A stretch of DNA of 64,000 bases from Warburgia ugandensis (Eukaryota; Streptophyta; Magnoliopsida; Canellales; Canellaceae). How positions within the stretch are numbered: the first letter of the stretch is position 1; every line of letters begins with the position of its first letter. Positions 24,587 to 36,500 of this stretch are shown piece after piece. Under the pieces are notes generated by a model that was not told the origin of the DNA, did not search any database, and was given only the letters and a program-made list of their open reading frames with translations. The translations under genes were made by a program, and so were the position numbers. Location: contig CP141134.1 in NCBI GenBank assembly GCA_035236585.1, positions 19,026,414 to 19,090,413 of the forward strand, written 5' to 3'.

Positions 24587-27500
24587 CAAAATGTAAAGAA
24601 AGTAAGGATGATGGTTTCCATCATTTCCCAATCAAAAGATAGGCAATTGAATTTCCACAAATCCAAACCTAAGCATTCAAAAGGGCGAGTATGTTAGATA
24701 AGTTGCCTTCTGCCAATAAATGGCTGCTAAATCATTCAAATACAAACCGTGCAATAAGATAATTGGAACTTTTTGGTTATGTGGAAGCTGTGAAGAGTTC
24801 ACATAGTTTTATTTGCCTTAAAGTGTAATTCTTTTATTTCTTATGTTTTAAGTAAGACAGCACCAATCAGCTAATGGCATAATCATAGTCAAGGTGTTAG
24901 GATCTTACTATCCTTTTCATTCTCTCTCCCATTTTTATCTTCCCCTCTCAGATTTACTTCTTCATCTGCATGACTTGGGCAGTCTTCTTCAAGTACTGTC
25001 CTTCTTTACTTGAACAGATTACATAAGTTAATTCTGATTAAAGAAACTTATCATAGTGGGTCTCCAGCTTGAGACATAGAGGCAAAGAGGTGCTTTCTGT
25101 AACAACTGCATATAGATAGGATTGGACAATACATTGATAATTCCTACAGATACTCAAATATGGACTGGGTTAACTACTTCTAAGCTTTTGCCAAGTCAAA
25201 GTTAGATGCAATTTGGGACAGTGCTGCACCATTGTTAGTTGACCCATAAATAGTGCCAGCAGACTCACTAAAAAGAACAGTGATGCACACAAAAGTTGAG
25301 TCTATAGATAACCTCATTGACTCGGGTGAGTCAAGCATTGAACTAAGGAATCTTTTGTAGTGGTCTATCAGGAACTTTGTTCATAGAGCTCATGATTAAC
25401 AAAGGAATTCATGTAACCAATGGGTTCCCCGCTAGGCTAATCTTCTAGCCACCTATAGCTTCTCTACCACTTAAAGACCATTGCCTTAAATCATTGCAGT
25501 TGACAACATTAACTAATGAAGAAAATGTAAAACAGTTAAAAATAGGGTTTCAAAGGGAAAATTCCAGTAAGTTCTAGGAGTAAAGCTTGTTTGTTTTGAA
25601 GTTTTTCTTAACCAGAAAACACTTCTTCTGATTAACCTTTTCACCCAGTTTATCCAACCAAAGATGAAAATTCAATTAAAAATAAAGAGAATATGGCAGC
25701 ACTTAGAGAAGAAGAAGAGATACTTCAATCTTATTCATCCATTAATCAGAAATACAGAAAAGAAAGCCCTAATCCCTGTTATAGACATAACAGGAGCGTC
25801 ACTTTGCGTGTCCCTCAACTATGACCAAAGACTATTATATCTTTCACTTAAGTGGAAAGAAGCTACTTAACGTTGGCCTACTACATAAAGACAACTTAAA
25901 ATAGGTCTATAAACCTAAACAATCTAAACTTTAAAGGAAAAAACATCATAAAAAGACTTGCACTAGTATACCCATTTGCTGATTGGTCCAAGCCACTAAT
26001 TCAAGTAGGTCCTGCTTCTTTGTAAAATAATTATTAATTCAACTAGGGCCTACTACTCTTGGAAATAAAGTAAAGGAATTTAGGACTCAGTCATAAAACA
26101 TATTTCCTCGATATGGCACTTGGTGACCCATTTGTTTATTTATTCAAACCACTAATTCAAGTGAGCCTACTTCTTTGAAAATTAAGCACTAATTCAAATG
26201 GGGCCAATAAAGTGAGTGAATATAGGACTTTTTCTTGTGAAAGGTATAAGCTTAATATAAGCAATGAATAATGGAAAAGAACAAGAACAAGAGAGAGAGA
26301 AAGAGAAAGAGAGAGAGAGAGAGGATAAAGAGAGTTTATTTTAGATGTCCTATTCCTTAGCAAATATGTACAACAATGAATAGCAAAGATTAGAGGGATA
26401 AAAAAAATGATAGGGATCAGGTTAAAACATCATCATCATCATTAAGACCTTATCCCAATTAGGGGTCAGCCACATGAATCTCATTCCTCCATTCCACTCT
26501 ATTAAATACCATGTCTTCATTTAATCCCAAAGTTTTTAAATCTTTCCTCACCACTTGTATCCACGTTCTTTTGGGCCTTCCCTTTGCCCTTTTAGAACCT
26601 TCTACTTGTATTGCCTCACTCTTTCTAACCGGTGCCATTGTTGGTCTCCTTTAAACATGTCCAAACCATTTAAGTCTAATCTCCTTCATCTTGTTATCTA
26701 TTGGTGTTACCCCTAAATTTTCTCTAATATTTTCATTTCTAATTCTATCCTTTCTTGTCTTACAACTCATCCATCTCAACATCCTCATTTCTGCAACGCT
26801 CAGCTTATGAGTATGAGGTTCCTTAACTGCCCAACACTCTGATCCATAGAGCATGGCCGGCCTTATGGCCATCCTATAGAATTTTCCTTTTAGTTTGAAT
26901 GGCACCTGCCGATCACACAAAACTCCAGATGCACATCTCCATTTGTTCCAACCCGCTTGGTTTCTCTGGGTAACCTCCCTCTCAATCTCTCCACTCTCAT
27001 GAATCATTGATCCTAAGTACCGAAAGTGGTTTTTAACTGGGACTTCTTGGTTATCAATCTTGACTGGTGTTCCACTCCTCTCCCTGCTAAAATTACATTC
27101 CATATATTCTGTCTTAGTTCGGCTAATTTTAAATCCTTCAGATTTTAATGCTTCTTTCCATAACTCTAGCTTTATGTTTACACCCTCCCTTGTCTCATCA
27201 AGACTATATCATCTGCAAATAGCATGCACCAGGGAATCTCCTCGTGCAAATGTTTTGTTAACTCATCCATAACTAATGTGAAAAGGTATGGGCTCAATGC
27301 CGATCCTTGGTGCAATCCTACAGTAACAAGAAAATCACTAGTCACACCACTAGTGGTCTTAACATTTGTTACCGCTCCCTCATACATAGCTTTAATTATG
27401 TCTATATACCCCTAAGAAACCCCTTTATCACCCAACACCCTCCATATTAACTCTCTAGGGACTCTATCATGAGCTTTCTCTAAGTCGATAAAGACCATGT

Positions 27501-30500
27501 GGAGGTCTTTCCTCCTCTCCCTATATTTCTCTACTAATTGTCTTAGTAAGAAAATAGCTTCCATAGTAGACCTCCCAGGCATGAAACCAAACTGATTCTC
27601 CAATACATTGTTTCATATCGTAGCCTCTTCTCAATCACTCTTTCAAAATGTTTTATAGTGTGGCTCATAAGTTTGATCCCTCAATAATTAGTGCAGATAT
27701 ACATGTCTCCTTCATTCTTATAAATTGGTACAATAGAGCTTTTCCTCTACTCATTAGGCATTGTCTTTGATTTTATAATCTTGTTAAACAACTTGGTCAA
27801 CCAAACTACCCCAATATCTCCCATATGCTTCCAAACCTCTATTGGTATACCATCGAGCCGTATGGCCTTTCCTGATTTCATCTTTTTCAAGGCCTCTTTT
27901 ACTTCAGGTACTCTAATCCTACGTTCATATCTATAATATCCAGTATTATTTGGATTTATAGTATTTTCAATCCCTATATTCTCAAAGTCATTGTCATTTA
28001 ACAATTTTTGAAAGTATGTTTCCCACCTTTGTTTGATCTCATCATCTTTGACTAATACCCTTTGATCATTGCTTCTAATGCACCTAACATGATCTAAGTC
28101 CTTACCCTTCTGTTCTCTTACTTTTGCAAGTTTAAACACATCTTTCTCACTTTCTCTTGTTCCTAGTCTATTATAGAGCTCATCATATGCTTTAAGTTTA
28201 GCCTCACTTACTATTCTCTTAGCAACCTTTTTAGCATTCTTATATTATTCATAGTTTCCATTATTTCTAGTCTTCTGTCAGGCTTTAAAACACATATGTT
28301 TTTCTTTAATAACTTTTTCCACGGTTTCACTCCACCACCATGTTTCCTTTACTAGTTGCCTTTTATCTTTAGATACTCCTAAGACATCTTTTGCCACTTT
28401 CTTAATGGACTCAACAATATTAATCCACATGGTATTTACTTCTGTTTCATAGTTCCAAATTCCTTCTACCATCAACTTATTTGTGAATGAGATTATTTTC
28501 TCTCCTTTTAAGTTCCACCACTTAATTTTTGGATACCTATTAAGTTTATTTCCATTCTTCCATCTTTTGATATGGATATTCATAACCATTAATCTATGTT
28601 GTGAGGTTAAACTCTCGCCGGGTATCACCTTACAATCCTTATATATAGATCGTTCATTATTCCTAAGTAGAAAAAAGTCTATTTGGCTTTTATGAAGTCC
28701 ACTTTTAAAGGTTATTAAGTGTTCATCCCTAACTCTGCCAATGTCAGTCCCAAGCCCGGATGAAAAAAGAGGGTCTTGCATCAGGTGCCAGCCGTCAAGG
28801 GAGAAGTTGAAGATGATTTTGTTATTTATTTCTTACAAATGAATATGCATTTGTATATTAGTTGTGAGGAAGAAATGAAAATCATCTTCAACTTTTTAAA
28901 ACTACGCAACCCCAACTATGACATGAATCGAAAACAGACATTCCCTCAAGCTAGGACGTTCCCCATAAGTGACACACTGCATCAGATCCCGGGTGCAGTG
29001 AAAAATAGGCAAGGGTTGCTATGGCGTTCTCCCAAAAGCGATGTGCTACATCGGATCCCGAGTGTAGTAAAAAATGGGCAAGGACTACTAGAGCATCTCC
29101 TCGGAAGCGATGCGCTGCATCAGAACCCAGGTGTAGTGAAAAGTGGACATGGGTTCATACCATGGAGGTCAAGAAAGGCGATAGTAAATAGAGTATCTCT
29201 AGAGCATAAGATTCGTATCGTCACATAGAATATAGGGACACTAACAAGTAAGAGTTTGGAGTTAGTAGACGCAATAAAACGTAGGAGTCAACATCGCTTG
29301 TATCCAAGAAACCAAGTGGAAAGGGGCTAAAGCTAGAAAAATAGATGGGTATAAATTATGGTACGTAGGAAAGGAAAATAACATAAATAGAGTAGAAATA
29401 ATACTGGATAAGGAATTAAAGGATAAAGTTGTGGACATTAAAAGAATTAGTGATAGAATTATAATAACAAAACTTGTTCTAGGAGAGCAGATTATTAGTG
29501 TTATAAGTGCATACGCACTACAAGTAGGGTTACAGGATATAATCAAGAGACAGTTTTGAGAAGATATGGAAGGAGTCATGCAAGAAATTCCCAACACTGG
29601 GGGGATATTTATAGGAGCAGACTTAAATGGCCATGTAGGAAAAGATAAGAAAGGATATGATAGAATACACTGAGGATATGGTATAGGTGAACGAAATGAG
29701 ATGGAGGAGAATATCCTCGATTTTGCTTTGTCATATAACTTGTCCATTGCAAATACACTCTTTAAGAAGAGGGATGAACACTTAATAACCTTTAAAAGTG
29801 GACTTCATAAAAGCCAAATAGACTTTTTTCTACTTAAGAATAATGAATGACCTATATGTAAGGATTGTAAGGTGATACCCGATGAGAGTTTAACCTCACA
29901 ACATAGGTTAATGGTTATGGATATCCATATCAAAAGATGGAGAAAAAGAACTGAACTTAATACACATCCAAAAACTAAGCGGTGGAACTTAAAAAGAGAG
30001 AAAATAACCTCATTCAAAAATAAGTTTATGGTAGAAGGAAATTGGAACTATGAAACAGAAGTAAATACCATGTGGACTAATATGGCTGGGTCCATTAAAA
30101 AAGTGGCAAAAGATGTCTTAGGAGTATCTAAAGGTAAAAGGCTATTAGCAAAGGAAACATGGTGGTGGAGTGAAACAACGCAAAAAGTTATTAAAGAAAA
30201 ACGGATGCGTTTTAAAGCATGGCAGAAGATTAGAAATAATGAAAACTATGAACAATATAAGAATGCTAAAAAGGTTGCTAAGAGAATAGTAAGGCTAAAC
30301 TTAAAGCATATGATGAGCTCTACAATAGACTAGGAACAAGAGAAGGTGAGAAAGATGTGTTTAAACTTGCAAAAGTACGAGAACAAAAGGGTAAGGACTT
30401 AGATCATGTTAGGTGTATTAGAAGCGATGATCAAAGGGTATTAGTCAAAGATGATGAGATCAAACAAAGGTGGGAAACATACTTTCAAAAATTATTAAAT

Positions 30501-33500
30501 GATAATGGCTATGAGAATATAAGGATTGAAAATACTATAAATCTAAATAACATGGGATATTATACATATGAACATAGGATTATAATACCTAAAATAAAAG
30601 AGGCCTTGAAAAAGATGAAATCATGAAAAGTCATGGGGCCCGATGGTATACCAATAGAGGTTTGGAAGCATATGGGAGATATTGAGGTAGTTTGGTTGAC
30701 TAGGTTGTTTAACAAGATAATAAAATCAAAGAAAATGCTTGATGAGTGGAGGAAAAGCTCTATTGCTCCAATCTATAAGAATAAAGGAGACATACAGAGC
30801 TGCACTAATTATCGAGGGATCAAACTTATGAGCCACACTATGAAACTTTTCGGAAGAGTGATTGAGAAAAGGCTACGACATGAAACAAGTGTATCGGAGA
30901 ATCAGTTTGGTTTCATGCCTAGGAGGTCTATCATGGAAGCTATTTTCTTACTAAAACAATTAGTAGAGAAATATAGGGAGAGTAGGAAAGACCTCCACAT
31001 GGTCTTTATAGACTTAGAGAAAGCTTATGGTAGAGTCCCTAGAGAATTAATATGGAGGGTGTTGGGTGGTAAAGGGCTTTCTCATGGATATATAGACATA
31101 ATTAAAGATGTGTATGAAGGAGAGGTAACAAATGTTAAGACCACTAGTGGCTTGATTGGTGATTTTCCTGTCACTATAGGATTGCACCAAGAATCGGCAT
31201 TGAGCCCATACCTTTTCACATTGGTTATGGATGAGTTAACAAAACATCTGCACAAGGAGATTCCCTGGCGCATGCTATTTGCAAATGATATAGTCTTACT
31301 TGATGAGACAAGGGAGGGTGTAAACATAAAGCTAGAGTTACGGAGAGAAGCATTAGAATCTGAAGGATTTAAAATTAGTCGAACTAAGACAGAATATGTG
31401 GAATGTAATTTTAGCAAGGAGAGGAGTAGAACACCAGTCAAGATTGATAACCAAGAAGTCCCCGTTAAAGACCACTTTCGGTACTTAGAATCAATGATTC
31501 ATGAGAGTGGAGAGATTGAGAGGGAGGTTACCCAGAGAATCCAAGCGGCTTGGAACAAATGGAGATGTGCATCTGAAGTTTTGTGTGATAGACAGGTGCC
31601 ACTCAAACTAAAAGGAAAATTCTATAGGATGGCCATAAGGCCAGCCATGCTCTATGGATTAGAGTGTTGGGCAGTTAAGGAACATCATACTCATGGATGA
31701 GTGTCGCAGATATGAGGATGTTGAAATGGATGAGTGGTAAGACAAGAAAGGATAGAATTAGAAATGAAAATATTCGAGGAAATTTAGGGATAGTACCAAT
31801 AGGTAACAAGATGAGGGAGACTAGACTTAGATGGTTTGGACATGTTCAAAGGAAACCAACAACGGCACCGATTAGAAGAAGTGAGCAATACAAGTAGAAG
31901 GTTCTAAAAGGGCAAGGGGAAGGCCCAAAAGAACGTGGATAGAAGTGGTGAGGAAAGATTTAAAAACGTTGGGACTAAATGAAGCCAAGGTATTTAATAG
32001 AGTGGAATGGAGGAATAAGATTCATGTGGCTAACCCCCAATTGGGATAAGGTCTTAATAATGATGATGATGAAGTGTTCATCCCTCTTCTTAAAGAGTGT
32101 ATTTGCAATGGACAGGTTATATGACAAAGCAAAATAGAGGATATTCTCCCCCATCTCATTTCGTTCACCTATACCATACCCTCCGTGTATTCTATCATAT
32201 CCTTCTTTATCTTTTCCTACATGGCCATTTAAGTCTGCTCCTATAAATATCCCCTCAGTGTTGGGAATTTCTTGCATGACTCCCTGCATATCTTCCTGAA
32301 ACTGTCTCTTGATTATATCTTGTAACCCTACTTGTGGTGTGTATGCACTTATAACATTTATAATCTGCTCTCCTAGAACAAGTTTTATTATTGTAATTCT
32401 ATCACTGATTCTTTTAACGTCCACAACTTTATCCTTTAATTCCTTATCCACTATTATTCCCACGCCATTTCTGTTATTTTCCTTTCCTACATACCATAAT
32501 TTATACCCATATATTTCTCTAGCTTTAGCCCCTTTCCACTTGGTTTCTTGGATACAAGCGATGTTGACTCTCCTACGTTTCATCGCGTCTACTAACTCCT
32601 AACTCTTACCTGTCAATGTCTCTATATTCCATGTGGCGATACGAATCTTATGTTCTAGAGGTATCCTATTTACTATTGCCTTTCTCGACCTCCATGGTAT
32701 GAACCCATGTCCACTTTTCACTGCACCTAGGTTCTGATGCAGCGTGTTGCTTCTGAGGGGACGCTTTAGCAGCCCTTGCCCATTTTTCACTACTCCCGAG
32801 ATCCAATGTAGCACGTCGCTTCTGGGAGAAGGCCCTAGCAACTCTTGCCTATTTTTCACCACACCCAGGATCCGATGCAGCGCGTCGCTTATGGGGAACG
32901 CCCTAGCTTGAGTGAATGTCAATTTTCGATTCATGTCATGTTAGGGTTGCCATAGTTTTAAAAAGCTGAAGATGATTTTCATTTCTTCTTTACAAATTAA
33001 TATACAAATGCATATTCATTTGCAAGCAGAAAAGAAATAACAAAATCATCTTCAACTTTACCTTTGCTGGCTGGTTACCTGACGCAGGAGTTACCACATT
33101 TTAAGAAGCTGGAGATGATTTTCATTTCTTCCTCACAAACTAATATACAAATGCATATTCATTTGTAAGAAAGAGATAACAAAATCATCTTCAATTTCTC
33201 CCTTGTCGGCTGGCACCTAACGCAAGACCCTCCTCCTTTTTCATTTGGGCTTGGGACTGGCATTGATTTGGAACCATAACAATGATGAAGGTCTACATGG
33301 ATTCAGTAGGTTGGATTAGAGAATAATCGGCCAGAATTGGGCTTAAGGCAACATAATCAAAAGCCCATGAGAGTAGGCTTACTTCAACAAGCCCACTTTA
33401 AAGACTAGTTGATCAAATTACATACATCTCCACCAAGATTTACGTGATCTGTTGATTAGTTTTAGTTTCTGTCATTGCTTATGCACAGCTGCATCTCAAG

Positions 33501-36500
33501 AGTTGACTAGCCTTGCTTGATTTTCATTTTCATAAATGCATATGCACAATGGATCACCAAAGTTGACCAAATTTGATCAGGTTTACTTTCCACAAGTATT
33601 TATGCATGAGAAAGTACCAACCAATAGATTGAGAAAGTATTGACCGCGCAAGACTTATAGATTTGCTGTAAAAATCTTGAAAATTAGTGAAAAGTTGCAG
33701 ATTTTATAGCCACTGGAAGTGCAACAGTATGGGTGGGATGCCTTTTCCTTTAGAGTGATTCCAAAAGCAATCTTTGTTCTTGTTCCATTTCTTTTGGTTT
33801 CAGTAACGGTTATTTTACATTGTATTTCTGCAATACTTTAACCACTTGGGTTGAGTTTTTGTATTGAAGTTACTTTAATATCTGTTTTCTTTTTCCCCTT
33901 GCCCTGCACCATTTTGGTATCAAAGGTGTGGTCAAAATTGGTACATGCTGTGTCAGAAACTGTAAGGAGAGATTGGGTGATAGTCAAAGGAATTAATTGC
34001 TGCTTTGACTTACTGAAAAGTTTGAGAATATAGAGACAGACTGCGGACTTGTTAAGTCAAAGATCAGGCCCCAATGGTGAAAGAACAGCAACTGTTGGAC
34101 AGGAGAAGTTTGATGATGTTAAACCTGATGCAGAACCTCCAGTCCACAATAGAGTATAAGTGCAACAAACAAATCCACCAATTAGGCCTATTTCTAGGGC
34201 TGCACGAGTGAGGCAAGACATGCCACAGAACCCCGCAAGTGATCTGGTTTGTGAAGTCCTTGACTGAAACAGATTCCAATTCCAGCTCACTAATCACATG
34301 AAACAGATCACTACAAAGGCGAAACTTGACATTCCTGAATTTGGTGGTAGCCTTGACCCTTAAACTTTTTGATTGGTTTGACATAACTAAAAAGAAGAGT
34401 GAGATTTGCTAGGATGAAACTAGTATACCATGCTAAGGTATGGTGGAGGAATGTTGAGCAACCTCTCATCACTTTTTGGGAAGAGATAGAAACTGCAAAT
34501 GAAATGCAAGTACTTGCCACAGGATTATCAAGACAGCCTATATGATCAAATGATTTCTTTTAAACAGGGAAATGCAACAATTGAATATTATATGCATGAA
34601 TTTAAATGAGTTGACCATTCAACGTGATTCTCTGGAAAGATGAAAGAAAAACTCTATCCCGTTTTAAGAACAGGTTAAGGTATGAAATTCGCCGTGTATC
34701 TACTCTGTGCATGAATGATATTGATGATGCTTCCACATGATATTAAGGAAGCAACTAAATATGCCTCTAGAAGTCAATGAGACATCAACTGATTTACTTG
34801 ACATTATTCCCGAAGAGTTACCCAACGAATTACCTTTTATGTGTGATCTGCAGCATGCAATAGACTTGATATTAGGGTCTTCACTTTCCAATCTGCATAC
34901 CGCATAAATCTAAGCATGCAGAACCAAAGTGTCAAGTTAAAGAGCTTTTGCAGAAGCGATTCATCAAAGAGAGCCTCAGTCTATGTCTTGTGCTTGCTTT
35001 GTTGAAACCCAAGAAAAAGATGGCTCACCGAGGATGTGCATAGACAGCCGTGCAATCACTAAAATCACTGTTAAATCCAGGTTTTCCATTCCCAGATTGG
35101 ATAACATACTGAATATGATGCCCAGATCATCAAGCTTCAGCAAGACCGATCTTTGCAGCATGTATCATTAAATACAAGTCCAACCCAGAAATGAATGGAA
35201 GACTGCCTTCAAAACATAGGACGGCCTATATGAGTGGAGGGTGATGCTTTTTGGTCTTAACAATGACCCTACTACATTTATGCCGGTCATGACACAGGTA
35301 TTCTGCCCCTTTATTGGTCACTTCTTTATAGTCTGTTATGATGACATTCTTATGTATAGCAAGACCAAGAAAGACCACCTTTTTCACCTACAGCAAGTCA
35401 TGAGGGTTCTTTGTCAAGAGAAGGTTTATATTAACTTGGAAAAGTGTTCTTTCATAAGCCCAAATGTTGTATTCCTTAGTTTTGTTGTGATGTAGAAGCA
35501 GACCTAGATTCGGTTAAGACCATACTTGAGTGGCCTATTCCAGCATAATATCCATGAAGGCGGAGTTGTCATGGACTGGCCACCTTCTACTGAAGGTTCC
35601 TCGGAAATTTCTGCAGCATTATGGGTTCAACTACTAATTGAATGAAGAAGGCAGTTTTCTTGGTCTCGAGTAGCAAATAAGGCCTTTGAAGAAATCAAGA
35701 AGCAGAAAACAGAAACTCTAGCTCTGCGATTTCCAGACTTCTCTAAGGTTTTTGAGGTTCCTTGCAATTGTTCCCATGTGGTTATAAGAGGCATGCTTAG
35801 TCAAGACAGTCATCCTATTGATTACTTCAGTGACAATATCAATGAAGCAATGCAGCGTTGTTCTACCTAAGACATGGAGTTCTATGCAATGGTACAAGCA
35901 CTTCACTATTAGCAACATTAACTACTCCATAATGAGATTGTACTATTTAGGATCGGCAAGCACTAAGACTTTGCAGTCACAAAAGAAGTTGAATCCTAGA
36001 CACGCTAAAGGGTGATTTCTTGCAGGAGTATACTTTTGTTCTCAAACACACAGCAGGTATTCAAAACCGGGCGGCAGAAGCATTGAGTCTGAAAGCATAC
36101 CTTCTATATTCTATGTCAAAGGTCGTTGGCTTTGAGAAGATTAAACGTTATTACAATGTGATCATGATTTTGGCAATATCTATAAAGCTTTGACCACTGG
36201 GCAGCAAGCAGATCATACCAACTTTTGTATACATAATAGTTTCCTCTTTAAATATACTGCCTAGTGTATGCTAACACTTCATCGAGGGAACAAGTGATAT
36301 GGAAGCTACATGCAGGTGAATCTTCTGGGCATTTTGGGAGAGACAAAGCACTAACTATGGTTAAAGACAAATACTAAAGAAAGACATTGCATAACTTGTA
36401 CGATAGTATCACACTTGTCAATTGGCTAAGAGAAGGAAACAAAACATTGCTTTGCATGCACCTCTACCGGCATCACATGAACCTTGGCAGGATCTAAGCA

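Larger units (their letters stand above)
28731..32071 (+). mobile_element. RTE LINE B, full length (3341 bp)
   Basis: It is flanked by identical 14-bp duplications (AAGTGTTCATCCCT at 28717-28730 and 32072-32085). Order is leader hairpin (28804-28894), N-terminal repeat region (28776-29228 frame), endonuclease (29229-29870, frames broken), linker, reverse transcriptase (30633-31700), C-terminal segment (31697-31897), and a GAT-type tail ending at 32071. RTE elements normally encode one protein with endonuclease and reverse transcriptase; this copy has stops and frameshifts, and the catalytic FADD box reads FAND (codon 31284-31286). It is therefore inactive, but its size and ends are complete. 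Confidence 0.93.

Noticed and set aside
28776..29228. Possible independent 150-codon gene
   Set aside because: It is the N-terminal repeat region of LINE B, since the same sequence precedes the endonuclease in LINE A.
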